Shown: positions 8,530 to 18,029, numbered from the stretch's first letter. The stretch: DNA of 64,000 nucleotides from an uncultured Burkholderiales bacterium (GCA_903887325.1 CAISPG010000132.1:40070-104069), one strand, 5' to 3'. Made by a program: numbers and translations. The notes: generated by a model not told the origin, from the sequence alone.

Positions 8530-8921
8530 TTTTGGTGGATACGAATGTACTGCTGGATGTAGTCAAGGCCGACCCTATTTGGATGCCTTGGTCCTTGCTT
8601 CAATTACGTAGCGCGAAGACGGGGCAACTGGCTACCAATATGGTGGTTTATGCCGAGTTAGCCGCATACCCCACCACGTCTGATCAACTTAATCCATTTT
8701 TAGACACACTGAATATTCAAGTGCTCGATTTAACACGCCCTGCTGCGCGATTGGCAGGACAGGCATTCCGCGAATACCGTCAGCGCGGTGGTATCAAGAC
8801 TGGCGTATTGCCTGATTTTTTCATCGGCGCACATGCTCAAGCAGAAAAATACAAATTACTGACTCGTGATGCGGGACGCTACAAAACCTATTTCCCCAAA
8901 ATCAAATTGATTTGCCCTTGA
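8526..8921 (+). CDS. PIN-domain toxin (VapC-like ribonuclease)
   Basis: 131 residues from the ATG at 8526 that overlaps the antitoxin stop; a longer in-frame start at 8487 is rejected for that reason. MILVDTNVLLD gives the first catalytic Asp, VYAELA the conserved Glu, PDFFIGAHA the second Asp, and LTRDAGRY the last Asp. These are the standard metal-binding acids of PIN-type RNases, so an active toxin is expected. A degenerate copy of the last 36 codons lies at 11193-11308 behind kup. Confidence 0.85.
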   Translation: MILVDTNVLLDVVKADPIWMPWSLLQLRSAKTGQLATNMVVYAELAAYPTTSDQLNPFLDTLNIQVLDLTRPAARLAGQAFREYRQRGGIKTGVLPDFFIGAHAQAEKYKLLTRDAGRYKTYFPKIKLICP

Positions 8922-9018
8922 TACTTTCATTAACAGTTCGTCCAACGAACTCCACTCACTTATGAGTTCCTAACACCACCCATGGCACTCTGACACCCAT
9001 CAATCCATTGGAGTTCGC

Positions 9019-10926
9019 ATGTCAGAGGTTTCCACAGACGCAGACAACCCGTCCGCGCATATTAAACGCCAATCCACCGCAGCGCTGACGCTGGCCGCTA
9101 TTGGGGTGGTGTACGGCGACATAGGCACCAGCCCGTTGTACACAGTGAAGGAAGTGTTTTTACCGGCCACCGGTGTGGCCCTGACACCCGAGAACCTAAT
9201 CGGTGCGGTGTCCACCATTTTTTGGGCGTTGATGTTGATCGTCACCTTGAAATATGTGATTTTGATTTTGCGCGCGGACAACCGTGGCGAAGGCGGTGCC
9301 TTGGCGCTGACCGCACTGGCGGCGAACGCGGTCAAGGACAAACCTTTCTTGCGTCAGTCCTTGATGATGATGGGTTTGTTCGGCGCGACCTTATTTTACG
9401 GCGACAGCGTGATCACACCTGCGATTTCTGTGATTGGTGCGGTCGAAGGTTTGGAGATGGTCACGCCTGTGCTGACCCCATTTGTGGTGCCTATTTCAGT
9501 GGCGGTGTTGTTGTTGCTGTTTTTGATGCAACGCTTTGGCACGCAGTTGGTGGGCAAATTTTTCGGGCCCATCATTGTTGTCTGGTTCTCTGTGTTAGGG
9601 CTCACCGGTATTTTAGAAATTATTCAGCAACCCACTATCTTGCAAGCCTTGAATCCTTTGAATGCCGCTGTGTTTTTATGGAACAGAGGCCCGTTCATTT
9701 TGGCGGCAGTGGGCGCAGTCGTGTTGGCACTGACCGGTGCAGAAGCTTTGTACGCGGACATGGGGCATTTTGGTCGCAAGCCTATTCAAATGGCGTGGAT
9801 GACTTTGGTGTTGCCGGGTTTGGCACTGCATTACATGGGCCAAGGCGCATTGTTGATGCGTGACCCCAGCGCCATTGAAAACCCGTTCTTTCGCATGTTT
9901 CCGCCATCGTGGTTGATACCTGCAGTGGTGCTGGCCACAGTGGCTGCTGTGATTGCGTCTCAAGCAGTAATCTCTGGCGCTTACTCGATGACTAAGCAAG
10001 CCATATTGCTGGGCTTTTTACCGCGCATGGACATCAAATACACCTCGGAAAATGAGGTCGGTCAAATTTACATGCCCGCCGTCAACTGGATATTGCTGGT
10101 CGGCGTGGTGGCTGCGGTGCTGGCTTTCAAGAGCTCTTCTGCATTGGCTGGTGCTTACGGTATTGCGGTGACACTGACCATGGTGATCACCACCACGCTG
10201 ACCTTTTTTGTGGTGCGTGACGCATGGAAACTGCCCTTGGTGCTGGCCATTGCTGCCACCGTGTTTTTCTTAAGCATAGATGTGTTTTTGTTTGCCGGTT
10301 GCATCATCAAATTCTTTGACGGCGGTTGGTTTCCGCTGGTGATGGGACTGAGTTTGTTTGCCGTGATGACCACCTGGTCCAAAGGCCGAAGCCTGGTGGT
10401 GGAAACCATCAGACGTGACGGACTGGACTTGCAGTCCTTCATTCAATCCATTGAAGCAGGTCACAACCACTTGATTCAACGCACAGCTGTTTACGCCGTG
10501 GCCAACCCTGAGACCGTGCCGCAAGCCTTACTGCACAACATGAAGCACAACCAGGTGCTGCATGAGAAAAACATCATCATGACGGTGAAGTTTGATGAAG
10601 TGCCGTGGGTGTCTGACAAGCAGCGCGTGAAAGTAGAAAAAATCAGCGAGCACTTTTGGCAAGTGGTGCTGACTTACGGTTTCATGAACACGCCGGATGT
10701 GCCCAAAGCTTTGATGTTGTGCCAGCAGTTCGGGCTGGACATACCAGCCTTTGAAACCACGTATTTTCTGAGCCGCGAAACCGTGGTGCCTACACCGGGC
10801 GGCGGCATGGCGCAGTGGCGGGAAAAAATGTTTGCCGCCATGACACGCAATTCGGGCGGCATTGTGGAGTTTTTCCATTTGCCTGATAACTCGGTGGTGG
10901 AGCTTGGTACGAGGGTACAAATATGA
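9019..10926 (+). CDS. kup: Low-affinity K+ transporter Kup
   Basis: 635 residues, the usual Kup length. It opens with [21 protein letters not shown], whose GDIGTSPLY part is the family signature, followed by about twelve membrane segments to near residue 450 and a cytoplasmic C-terminal domain. It imports K+ with protons across the inner membrane. The ATG has GGAG six bases upstream. Its stop overlaps the start of an HPr-like gene (ATGA), so the two are translationally coupled. The last 15 codons recur almost unchanged at 11351-11398. Confidence 0.95.
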   Translation: MSEVSTDADNPSAHIKRQSTAALTLAAIGVVYGDIGTSPLYTVKEVFLPATGVALTPENLIGAVSTIFWALMLIVTLKYVILILRADNRGEGGALALTALAANAVKDKPFLRQSLMMMGLFGATLFYGDSVITPAISVIGAVEGLEMVTPVLTPFVVPISVAVLLLLFLMQRFGTQLVGKFFGPIIVVWFSVLGLTGILEIIQQPTILQALNPLNAAVFLWNRGPFILAAVGAVVLALTGAEALYADMGHFGRKPIQMAWMTLVLPGLALHYMGQGALLMRDPSAIENPFFRMFPPSWLIPAVVLATVAAVIASQAVISGAYSMTKQAILLGFLPRMDIKYTSENEVGQIYMPAVNWILLVGVVAAVLAFKSSSALAGAYGIAVTLTMVITTTLTFFVVRDAWKLPLVLAIAATVFFLSIDVFLFAGCIIKFFDGGWFPLVMGLSLFAVMTTWSKGRSLVVETIRRDGLDLQSFIQSIEAGHNHLIQRTAVYAVANPETVPQALLHNMKHNQVLHEKNIIMTVKFDEVPWVSDKQRVKVEKISEHFWQVVLTYGFMNTPDVPKALMLCQQFGLDIPAFETTYFLSRETVVPTPGGGMAQWREKMFAAMTRNSGGIVEFFHLPDNSVVELGTRVQI

Positions 10927-11192
10927 ACACGCAAGCTTCTGCATCCATCACCGTCACATCCAAAGACGGACTCGACCCCGAGTTGTCTGCGTTGTTGACC
11001 ATGAAAGCAACCCAATTCACCTCAGCGATCAAGTTGTCGCATGACAACCGAACGGCGAATGCCAAAGCGGTCATTGAGGTTATGTCGCTAGGTGTGCATT
11101 CGGGTGGCATTGTGCAAATACGCACCAGCGGCGAAGATGCACAAACTGCCTTGGATACCTTGATTGCCGTGATTCAGCATTACCGAGTTTGA
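10923..11192 (+). CDS. HPr-like protein without the phosphorylatable histidine
   Basis: 89 residues with the HPr fold pattern: [10 protein letters not shown] at the start, then [18 protein letters not shown] and a C-terminal [15 protein letters not shown] helix. The active-site loop, normally GLHARP, reads GLDPEL: Asp18 replaces the phosphorylated His, Glu20 replaces Arg and Leu21 replaces Pro. The regulatory Ser of NxKS is Ala. It therefore cannot carry phosphate as HPr does. It is coupled to kup by an ATGA overlap, which suggests a regulatory or accessory subunit for K+ uptake. No other PTS gene is in the window. Confidence 0.75.
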   Translation: MNTQASASITVTSKDGLDPELSALLTMKATQFTSAIKLSHDNRTANAKAVIEVMSLGVHSGGIVQIRTSGEDAQTALDTLIAVIQHYRV

Positions 11193-11308
11193 AAAAAGGT
11201 CGTTTTTTCATTGGCGCTCATGCCGAAACCGAAAAATACAAGTTACTCACCCGTGATGCGGGGCGGTACAAAACCTATTTCCCCAAGATCAAATTGATGT
11301 GTCCTTAA
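11193..11308 (+). pseudogene. Remnant of a second PIN-toxin gene (3' end)
   Basis: The frame ending at TAA 11306-11308 reads FFIGAHAETEKYKLLTRDAG and continues in the same way to the stop. It matches the last 35 or so residues of the intact toxin at 8526-8921 with only three or four changes. The 5' part of the gene is missing and no start exists. It follows directly after the stop of the HPr-like gene. Confidence 0.85.
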
Positions 11309-11350
11309 AAGCCCTACTGAATGATGAGTTCAAACGACAGCAGCCGTCCT

Positions 11351-11398
11351 CTGCCGGACAACTCTGTGGTTGAGCTTGGCACAAGGGTAAAGATATGA
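11351..11398 (+). pseudogene. Remnant of a second kup gene (3' end)
   Basis: The frame reads [15 protein letters not shown] and a stop. The intact kup ends [15 protein letters not shown] and a stop. Nothing upstream continues the match beyond a few codons. It ends three bases before the stop of crtC on the other strand, exactly at the edge of the photosynthesis cluster. Confidence 0.82.
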
Positions 11399-11401
11399 AA
11401 T

Positions 11402-12466
11402 TCAGCTGCGCCTAGGCATGCGCCACGGCAACATGGCTTGCACCATGGGCGACACCAAACGCGGCACATACAAAGTCTCATGAAAGCTTTGCACCTCTTC
11501 ACCCAGCAAGCTGCTTTTAAGCAATGCTCGCTGGTAAAAAGGCGTGTCTTCCAATTGCTCTTTCACTTCGACAGCGCTATCGCTGCGCATGCGTCTTTGA
11601 ATACGCCATAAAGTTTGCGGCAATGCCTGTCTTGGCGGCGCTGAAAAATCCTCGATACTGCCGTCAGGTTTGAAACGCAAAGCAAGCAGTTTGTCTTGCT
11701 CTGTTTTTTTACCTCGAACGTCGTAGATGACAGCAGTGCTGCCGTCCTTCATGGGACTGCGCGACCAATCCCATTCATGGCACGAGCGATCAATCGGCTC
11801 GTCGCCTTCGTTGGAGTCCAGGTAAGCATTACCTTGCCAATGTTGCGAGGGGTGTTGCAAATTCACTTCCGCACGTGCCGACGGCGCCAGCGGTCCCCAG
11901 CGGTGCTTACCGAGTGCATCAATGGGTGTGCTGAAGTTGAACCAGGTGTCTGCATGCACACGCACCTGTCCGCGCACCCGGTGCGGTATAGGCACACCGA
12001 TTTCATCGATATCAATCACCAGCGCATTGCCGTCCCAGCGCAATTGACTCGGGCCGATGGTGAACTGTTTGTCATCCCGGTGGCAGAGCCGCGCGCCGCG
12101 CTCGGTCATGGTCCATCGCTTGGCGTGGCGACTGTACAGCGCCACATTCAATGCGCAGTAATTGTCTGGATGCGTGTCTTTGCGTGATCTGTCCCAGGCG
12201 TAATAAGGCGAAAACACACTGCCTACAAAAGCAATGATGCTCAAGCCCCATTGGCCGTCGTCGCTTAATGCGTCAAGGTACCACCAGAGGTAACCGTCTT
12301 GCGGGACAAACTGGTCAAACCGAGGTCTGCCATCAGGGCCGCGGCCGCTAATTGGCCCGACATGGCTGCCATCGGCACGCCCGGCCCCGGGTGCACGCTG
12401 CCCCCCGCCAGATACAAACCCGGTACTTGCGAGCGGGCGTTGGACCGGGCGAAGGCCGCCATCCAT
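11402..12466 (-). CDS. crtC: Carotenoid 1,2-hydratase
   Basis: Hydrates the psi end group of neurosporene or lycopene derivatives in the spheroidene pathway. The conserved region starts near 12319 (FDQFVPQDGYLWWYLDALSD, then GSVFSPYYAWDR) and runs through CHEWDWSRSP to the end. The start is uncertain. The nearest in-frame ATG is 12466, which overlaps crtD by about 200 bases and adds some 49 low-complexity Gly/Pro/Arg residues. No ATG, GTG or TTG lies between it and the conserved region, so a rare ATT near 12352 is also possible. It is last in the crtA-crtD-crtC run. Confidence 0.85.
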   Translation of the reverse strand: MDGGLRPVQRPLASTGFVSGGGQRAPGAGRADGSHVGPISGRGPDGRPRFDQFVPQDGYLWWYLDALSDDGQWGLSIIAFVGSVFSPYYAWDRSRKDTHPDNYCALNVALYSRHAKRWTMTERGARLCHRDDKQFTIGPSQLRWDGNALVIDIDEIGVPIPHRVRGQVRVHADTWFNFSTPIDALGKHRWGPLAPSARAEVNLQHPSQHWQGNAYLDSNEGDEPIDRSCHEWDWSRSPMKDGSTAVIYDVRGKKTEQDKLLALRFKPDGSIEDFSAPPRQALPQTLWRIQRRMRSDSAVEVKEQLEDTPFYQRALLKSSLLGEEVQSFHETLYVPRLVSPMVQAMLPWRMPRRS

Positions 12467-13797
12467 CCACGCGTTGCCTGGCCGTACAAGGCCCCGCCCG
12501 TCGCTGGAAATAACTGATGAAAGTCCTGGGGTGTGGTGCGTATACATGAGGGTGAGGATTCCAACTTTAAATGCAAACCGGATGCGGCCATCAAAGCCTG
12601 GCTGCTGTGTGCGCAATCCAGCAATTCATCTTCAGACAATCGCTTGTCGCCCCTGGCCGGTGCATTCACCAGACACAGCAATCGCTCTGCGCCCTCTTGC
12701 GTTGTGCCGGTTCCCCGATCCTGGGCGCATACATACACTGTCGGCTGTTGCGGTAATCTGCGTTGCGTGAATATGTCTTCAAACTCACTGGCGTAATGGT
12801 TTGCGAAAAACACGTTGTGCCTGTCAAGCGGCATGCCTGCTGTGTGAGCGTGCATGGACCATGTCACAGCAGATAAGGATCGGGGTTGCACCTTACCCGC
12901 CACTGATTGATTCAACGCCGGCCCCAGCAAGCCCTTGCGCAATGCAGCAATGTCGCCGTTGAACACCACGCTGTCTGCATGCAAGCTGTCGCCCGTGCTC
13001 AAACGCACGCCCGACACCTTACCCCGGGTGAGCTCTATGCGTTCGCATTCGTTATTAAACACATAGGTGACGCCGTGTTTTTTTCCGAGGCGCATCAAGC
13101 AATCAGCCAATGCATGCATGCCGCCTTCGACGGCCCACACACCGTCCATTTCAACTTGGGCGATCAACATCAGCGTGGCAGGTGCTTCCCACGGCGACGA
13201 GCCGCAGTAAGTGGCGTAACGTGCAAACAACTGGCGCAAGCGTTGATCGCTGAAATGTTTACCTAGGCTGGACCACAAACTGCGCATGGGTCCGACCGAC
13301 GCCAATGTGGCGAGTCCGCGCGGGCCAAGAGCGCCTATCATCTGTCCCATGGTCGGCGATGGTGATTTGATAAACGGGCCTTCCAGTGCGTCGTACACCT
13401 GGCGCGCTGTCTGACAAAAATGCGCGAACCGTTTGGCTTCATCCGCTCCGGCAAATAGGGCCACTGCATCCAGCGATTGCTGGTGATCTGCGTATAAATC
13501 AAGTTGCGAACCGTCTTCCCAGAAATGTTTTGCCAACACCTTAAGCGGATGGATTTTCAATTCGGATTCAAGCTGCGTGCCGACAGATGCCATGATTTGA
13601 TCAAACACCCAGCGCATGGTGAAAACGGTAGGGCCGCTGTCGACCGGTTTGCCGTCGGGGAACAATTGCCTGATCTTGCCGCCAGGGCCGACAGCTTTTT
13701 CAACCACCGTCACCCGCAAACCCTTGCTCGCAAGTTGCAAAGCGCTGACCAATCCCGCCATGCCTGCACCTGCAACAACCACTTTATGTTCAGCCAA
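12265..13797 (-). CDS. crtD: Hydroxyneurosporene/methoxyneurosporene desaturase
   Basis: 510-residue phytoene-desaturase-family flavoprotein. The N-terminal VVVAGAGMAGLVSALQLASK is the FAD dinucleotide fold, and the C-terminal GLYLAGGSVHPGPGVPMAAM is the family's second FAD motif. Between crtA and crtC, CrtD (3,4-desaturase of the spheroidene pathway) is the expected identity rather than CrtI. The gene starts ten bases after the crtA stop, and its 3' end overlaps the crtC frame. Confidence 0.9.
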   Translation of the reverse strand: MAEHKVVVAGAGMAGLVSALQLASKGLRVTVVEKAVGPGGKIRQLFPDGKPVDSGPTVFTMRWVFDQIMASVGTQLESELKIHPLKVLAKHFWEDGSQLDLYADHQQSLDAVALFAGADEAKRFAHFCQTARQVYDALEGPFIKSPSPTMGQMIGALGPRGLATLASVGPMRSLWSSLGKHFSDQRLRQLFARYATYCGSSPWEAPATLMLIAQVEMDGVWAVEGGMHALADCLMRLGKKHGVTYVFNNECERIELTRGKVSGVRLSTGDSLHADSVVFNGDIAALRKGLLGPALNQSVAGKVQPRSLSAVTWSMHAHTAGMPLDRHNVFFANHYASEFEDIFTQRRLPQQPTVYVCAQDRGTGTTQEGAERLLCLVNAPARGDKRLSEDELLDCAHSSQALMAASGLHLKLESSPSCIRTTPQDFHQLFPATGGALYGQATRGWMAAFARSNARSQVPGLYLAGGSVHPGPGVPMAAMSGQLAAAALMADLGLTSLSRKTVTSGGTLTH

Positions 13798-13807
13798 GTG
13801 AGCTACC

Positions 13808-14554
13808 TTAAATTTCAGCAGATGACATCACGCCGGCCCAACGGCCAAGCCGACGCAATACACGCATGCGAACAAACATGGATTCAGAAAAAAAATCGCT
13901 TTTATAAGCAGCTTGTATGGCCTGCTGATGCGCCCCTGTATGCGCATAGTCCATCATGGACGGCGCGTCTTTCCACAGACTGAAGGTGCACTGCCGCACC
14001 AACGGTGCTTCTCCCAATCCCATGGCCATGTAACAACCCGGGGCTTTTTTCAAATCATCCTGCGCTGCGGGCGCATAGCGCCAGAAGGCCACCGCCTTGG
14101 CCGGACGGATGCTGGCCCGGGTCAAAGCCACCATACCGGCAGAGCTGGTGTCCATGTCACTGTATTTGCCGAGACTGTCTTCTGACGTAACACCCCATGT
14201 ACGGCCGTCCCAGGATCCGCGGGCTGAAGTGACAGCCAGCGTTGAAATAAACAATGAGTTGGCGCGATCCGAATAAGCTTTGACCGCAGGGCCATCGACA
14301 AAGTGATCTGCCTGCTCTGCATTTTCAAAAACACAGATCAGACCTTGATGCGTGGCGCTGGGGCGAAGAACAAAGCCACCTTCATGACCACTGCCCATGA
14401 CTTTAGTGAAGAGCAGTCCCGGAGTGTCTTTGAAAGCGGCGGCACCTTGAACCAGACGCATCCAGCCCCAAGCCTGTTGCGCCCTCAGGTAGTCAACCAG
14501 CACCACCACCACCACTCCTGAAACTGCCACTGAGACGGGATCTTGGTTGGCCAT
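13808..14554 (-). CDS. crtA: Spheroidene monooxygenase
   Basis: 248 residues resembling CrtA, which adds a keto group at C-2 of spheroidene to give spheroidenone when oxygen is present. Recognised by GWGWMRLVQGAAAFK-like start features, the LFISTLAVTSARGSWDGRTW-type central stretch, and ALTRASIRPAKAVAFWRYAP; the shorter landmarks SARGSWDG and RASIRP are the best. It lies 34 bases downstream of pufC and ten bases upstream of crtD. Its presence predicts ketocarotenoids in aerobic cells. Confidence 0.88.
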   Translation of the reverse strand: MANQDPVSVAVSGVVVVVLVDYLRAQQAWGWMRLVQGAAAFKDTPGLLFTKVMGSGHEGGFVLRPSATHQGLICVFENAEQADHFVDGPAVKAYSDRANSLFISTLAVTSARGSWDGRTWGVTSEDSLGKYSDMDTSSAGMVALTRASIRPAKAVAFWRYAPAAQDDLKKAPGCYMAMGLGEAPLVRQCTFSLWKDAPSMMDYAHTGAHQQAIQAAYKSDFFSESMFVRMRVLRRLGRWAGVMSSAEI

Positions 14555-14588
14555 TTCATGTGTGACGTCTGGTACTGCTTAAACCGGA

Positions 14589-15641
14589 CTACTTGGCAGC
14601 CACTTGGGCAGGCTTGCCCGAAGCTGGCGCAGACAACTCGGGGAAGTCTTTGGCCATAGGTGCGCCAAACAATGGTTTGTAAGCACCTTGGTGGCAAGTG
14701 TTGCAATTGAGCTTGGGCGCATCGCCTAACTCGCCTTTGCGATGATCAGGGAATACCGGAGTCAAGGGTTCCAGGTAATTCACATTCAGGTCACGCGCCA
14801 TGCGTATGCCATGCCAGGCAGTGACACGCTGAGGCGGGCTGTTCTCCCAGCTCTGGAAGGAGCGGCTGTTATGGCAATAGGTGCAATTGACGCCCAAAGA
14901 AGTAGACATGTGTGTCATCAAACCGTAAGTCCACTCGGTTTGTTTGGTGGAGTGCCTGTTACCTGATTGCAATGGTGTCGGCCCATTCATGCGTATGTCT
15001 TTGGCTTGCAGCAAAAACGGTGTGAAAGGGTCGTTGGGCAAGGAAGCCAAATTGACCGCCGCAGACGGTTCATTCTGTCCTGCTTTGTCGCCCAGAAAGT
15101 TAGAGCCATTAGGTTGGTGGTTTTTGGTAAACCAGACCGTAGATGGCACGGGTTGTCCCCGGTGACATGTATAGCAAGTCACGCCGGTTTCTGCCACGTG
15201 AGGCTTCCACTCGGTGTTGATGTACTGTGTCATTTGCAGCATGCGCCGGGCCACGACCTTAGTGTATTTTTCGTCATCCGCGAAATTGGCAGGGTTGTGG
15301 CAGTAAAGACACCCCCCATCGTTAGGCGACACCCATGCAGTCATAGATACCATCAAACGGTTGAACTGTGCTGTGCTGAGATTACCCAACACTTTCACAT
15401 TTTTATAGGTCTGCCCGGCTTTGGGGCCTTCACCGGGTGCTTGCGGAAGCGCAACTGGTGCCATATTTGCATCCACTTTGTTTGCAAGCAAACGTGTGTT
15501 GTAAACCTGCACCATACCGGTACCCCGGTAGCCGTGTTGCACGCTGTTAGGGACAGGTAATTCACAACCTGACAACACCAGAAGTGCTGTCAGTCCGGCA
15601 GCGCATTGCCACACTTTTTTAGTCCAATTCAATGCATTCAT
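14589..15641 (-). CDS. pufC: Reaction-centre tetraheme cytochrome c subunit
   Basis: 350 residues. A signal peptide ends in the lipobox LSGC, so the protein is a lipid-anchored periplasmic cytochrome. Four haem c motifs are present: CLYCH, CYTCH, CTYCH and CNTCH. PufC re-reduces the photo-oxidised special pair. Its ATG overlaps the pufM stop (ATGA). A C-terminal Ala/Pro/Lys tail follows the last haem. Confidence 0.96.
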   Translation of the reverse strand: MNALNWTKKVWQCAAGLTALLVLSGCELPVPNSVQHGYRGTGMVQVYNTRLLANKVDANMAPVALPQAPGEGPKAGQTYKNVKVLGNLSTAQFNRLMVSMTAWVSPNDGGCLYCHNPANFADDEKYTKVVARRMLQMTQYINTEWKPHVAETGVTCYTCHRGQPVPSTVWFTKNHQPNGSNFLGDKAGQNEPSAAVNLASLPNDPFTPFLLQAKDIRMNGPTPLQSGNRHSTKQTEWTYGLMTHMSTSLGVNCTYCHNSRSFQSWENSPPQRVTAWHGIRMARDLNVNYLEPLTPVFPDHRKGELGDAPKLNCNTCHQGAYKPLFGAPMAKDFPELSAPASGKPAQVAAK

Positions 15642-16615
15642 GGCTTGGCTCCCAGGGTCAGCGCAGGGTCAATCACGGCAGGGAATACATTTGGATAAGG
15701 TGGTGCTAGGCCGTGCTTGATCGCCCACAAATACCAGTTATCAACCACAGTGCCGGTCAACAAAATACCAATACCGCCTGTCAATGGACACAGCACAGCA
15801 AACCACCAGGCCCAACGGTGTATAGATTCCATGGTTGCGTTAAAACCCATTGTCCAACGCCAGAAAAGTGCGGCCCGCTCTGAAGCTGTTCCGCGGTCGA
15901 CGATTTGCTCGATTTCACGCTCGCCGCCAAAGCGAGTGACCGCCAGAATGGTGGCACCGTGCATGGCGAACAGCAGCACTGATCCGTACAAAAACACGAT
16001 CGACAAAGCATGGAACGGGTTGTAGAACAAGTTGCCATAACGGATGGATAAGGCGGCTGTCCAATCCAGGTGCGGGAAGATGCCGTAAGGCACTGCCTCA
16101 CCCCATGAACCCATCAGAATGGGACGAAACAAACCCAATACAAACATCAACCACAAGGCAGCGGCAAAAGCCCAGGCCACGTGTGTTCCCATGCCCAATG
16201 CAATGGCGCGTCGGTACATACGCACCCACCAAGCCAATACCGAGATGGACAACAATAAACCCACGATTAAGAACCAGCCGCCTTGGTTAAGCGGCGGCAG
16301 TGACAAGCCGTACTCAGGCGGAGGCGGCTCAAGCGCCAGCCAAAATAATTGACGCACCAGTTGCACTGGATCCCAGTTGACAGATGCCAGCATGTTCAAT
16401 CCGATGATATTGAACGCCAGCATGCCGCACACCAGCGACAGAACACCAAAGCCACCGAGGTAAATGGGACCGAGTTGGGCATTACCGATTTTGCCCAGCA
16501 GCCAGAAAATAGCCGGATGTCCGAAGCGGGTGTCATTACCCGGGCCTAAATCGACACCGTGGTGTACCGGCCCTTTGGCCTGCACAGTCGTGAAGAGGTT
16601 GTAGTAGTCAGCCAT
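15638..16615 (-). CDS. pufM: Photosynthetic reaction centre M subunit
   Basis: 325 residues from the ATG at 16615, which has AGGAG eight bases upstream; the longer frame start at 16633 lies right after the pufL stop and lacks a site. It has five membrane helices and the bacteriochlorophyll and iron ligand region [20 protein letters not shown] (His and Glu ligands of the non-haem iron). With PufL it binds the pigments and quinones of a type 2 reaction centre. Confidence 0.97.
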   Translation of the reverse strand: MADYYNLFTTVQAKGPVHHGVDLGPGNDTRFGHPAIFWLLGKIGNAQLGPIYLGGFGVLSLVCGMLAFNIIGLNMLASVNWDPVQLVRQLFWLALEPPPPEYGLSLPPLNQGGWFLIVGLLLSISVLAWWVRMYRRAIALGMGTHVAWAFAAALWLMFVLGLFRPILMGSWGEAVPYGIFPHLDWTAALSIRYGNLFYNPFHALSIVFLYGSVLLFAMHGATILAVTRFGGEREIEQIVDRGTASERAALFWRWTMGFNATMESIHRWAWWFAVLCPLTGGIGILLTGTVVDNWYLWAIKHGLAPPYPNVFPAVIDPALTLGAKP

Positions 16616-16636
16616 GAGATTTGCTCCTGTCAAGCA

Positions 16637-17470
16637 TTAAGGCCACTGTGACCAAATGGGCAGATTGAGCCACCAGCCCCACCATTCAGGCCAACCTCGG
16701 CTCCAGAACGGTCCACTGATAACTATGCACAAGGCACTGAATGCCACGGCAGCCATCGCCAGAAAAACGCCCAGCCGGTGAATACCCAGAGTACCAATGG
16801 AGTAGCCGATGGTGTCGCGGAAAAATGTATCTTCGTGCTCCGGCGTCTTGACGACTTGTCCCATACCGGGGTTGGTGGCTGACAAAATCAAAGCACCGTG
16901 CAAAGAAAGTGCAAATACGGTGGCGAAGAAGAAACTGACTGCCAGCATGTGTGCTGGGTTGTAATGAAAGTGCAAGTACTGGTAGCCGACGTTGGACACC
17001 CAGTCCAGGTGACTGTAAATGCCGTAAGGGAAACCATGTCCCCAGGCACCCATCAACACCGGGCGAATCACTTCAAGCGTGAAGTACGCGAATATCGCCA
17101 TGCTGAATGCCGCCGGCACGTGATAGCCCATGCCCAACTTGCGACAAATTTCAACTTCACGCAGCATCCAAGACACGAACGCACCCAACGCGCAAATGGT
17201 AATGAGTTGCCACAAGCCGCCTTCCATCAGCGGCGCAAAGCGCAGACCGTAGGAAAGATTGGGCGGCGCAATATTGATTTGCCACAGATTCCAAGTCGGC
17301 CCCTGAGAGGCTCCCCACAAAATCATGGCTGTGCCTAAAAAGGCAAAAAAGATGGTCGTGATGCCGAAAAATCCGACATAGAACGGGCCTAACCAAAAGT
17401 CAAACAAATCACCAGCGACCAGGGTCCCGCCCCGCACTCGGTATTTTTTTTCAAAACTGAGCATGGCCAT
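16637..17470 (-). CDS. pufL: Photosynthetic reaction centre L subunit
   Basis: 277 residues beginning [15 protein letters not shown], the classical PufL start. Landmarks include [21 protein letters not shown] and [18 protein letters not shown], with His ligands for bacteriochlorophyll and the iron. It lies 88 bases downstream of pufA across a strong hairpin (17516-17544). Confidence 0.97.
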   Translation of the reverse strand: MAMLSFEKKYRVRGGTLVAGDLFDFWLGPFYVGFFGITTIFFAFLGTAMILWGASQGPTWNLWQINIAPPNLSYGLRFAPLMEGGLWQLITICALGAFVSWMLREVEICRKLGMGYHVPAAFSMAIFAYFTLEVIRPVLMGAWGHGFPYGIYSHLDWVSNVGYQYLHFHYNPAHMLAVSFFFATVFALSLHGALILSATNPGMGQVVKTPEHEDTFFRDTIGYSIGTLGIHRLGVFLAMAAVAFSALCIVISGPFWSRGWPEWWGWWLNLPIWSQWP

Positions 17471-17515
17471 GTGTTAGCCCTCCTGCCGCAAGTGATAAAA
17501 GAAATTTAAAGAATT

Positions 17516-17544
17516 GCAGGTGCTGTCTTTCGAACAGCACCTGC
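17516..17544 (-). promoter_or_regulatory. Intercistronic hairpin between pufA and pufL
   Basis: Perfect 11-bp inverted repeat, GCAGGTGCTGT and ACAGCACCTGC, with a 7-base loop. It has no trailing T run, so it is more likely an RNA-stabilising or attenuating element. Such hairpins after pufBA are known to make the antenna transcript more abundant than the reaction-centre part. Confidence 0.75.
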
Positions 17545-17558
17545 GGTGCTGACAAAGT

Positions 17559-17759
17559 TCAGGACTTTTCGGCAGGAACAGCCGCAGGCATAGGCGAGTT
17601 TTGCGCCGATGCTGCTGCAGGCTTTTTCGCGCCATCCAGCCAATTGAATTTGTTCGTGCTGAGCAAAATGAGATGGATCATTGCTGCCAATCCGAACAAA
17701 AAAATACCCTGAACCACCATGGCCCTGAGGGGGTCGTACAAACGCCAAATTCTCCACAT
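17559..17759 (-). CDS. pufA: LH1 antenna alpha polypeptide
   Basis: 66 residues: MWRIWRLYDPLRAMVVQGI, one membrane helix with the bacteriochlorophyll-ligand His in AAMIHLILL, then the conserved NKFNWLDG. The Ala/Pro/Lys-rich tail is about 20 residues longer than the core antenna. It lies 11 bases after an unassigned one-helix gene, which separates it from pufB. Confidence 0.95.
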   Translation of the reverse strand: MWRIWRLYDPLRAMVVQGIFLFGLAAMIHLILLSTNKFNWLDGAKKPAAASAQNSPMPAAVPAEKS

Positions 17760-17770
17760 GATGCTTTCTC

Positions 17771-17998
17771 CTAAATGATGTGAGACATGAACGTATAAAC
17801 CGAGGCTTTGACACCTGAAATGATGCTTGGCATGTTCTCCGCACCAGGCAGCCAGGATTTCCAGCGCACGCCGATCAATTGACCGATAAACGCAAACGAA
17901 AACAGGACGACGAAACAGGGAACAAAAATCAAAACAAACGCAATGTGTTCATCCCAAGCGGATGATTTTTGCGATTCAAAAGAGGTGGTGTTAGCCAT
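17771..17998 (-). CDS. Unassigned one-helix membrane protein between pufB and pufA
   Basis: 75 residues. Start MANTTSFESQKSSAWDEH, a single hydrophobic segment at about residues 20-45 (FVLIFVPCFVVLFSFAFIG), then RWKSWLPGAENMP and an amphipathic C-terminal SGVKASVYTFMSHII. A GGAG site precedes the ATG. It is neither an antenna beta nor alpha: no His-x(n)-W antenna pattern is seen in the helix. The pufB and pufA genes flank it, 31 and 11 bases away. It may be a PufQ- or PufX-like accessory of the light-harvesting core, but I do not recognise the family. Confidence 0.75.
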   Translation of the reverse strand: MANTTSFESQKSSAWDEHIAFVLIFVPCFVVLFSFAFIGQLIGVRWKSWLPGAENMPSIISGVKASVYTFMSHII

Positions 17999-18029
17999 TG
18001 GTTTTCTCCGTTCGGTTATAGAACTTGAC

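Noticed and set aside
10923..11192. Ordinary PTS phosphocarrier PtsH
   Set aside because: The phosphorylated His is absent and no PTS enzyme gene is near.
17771..17998. A second LH1 alpha or beta polypeptide
   Set aside because: The helix lacks the pigment-binding His and the typical start and end motifs of antenna proteins.
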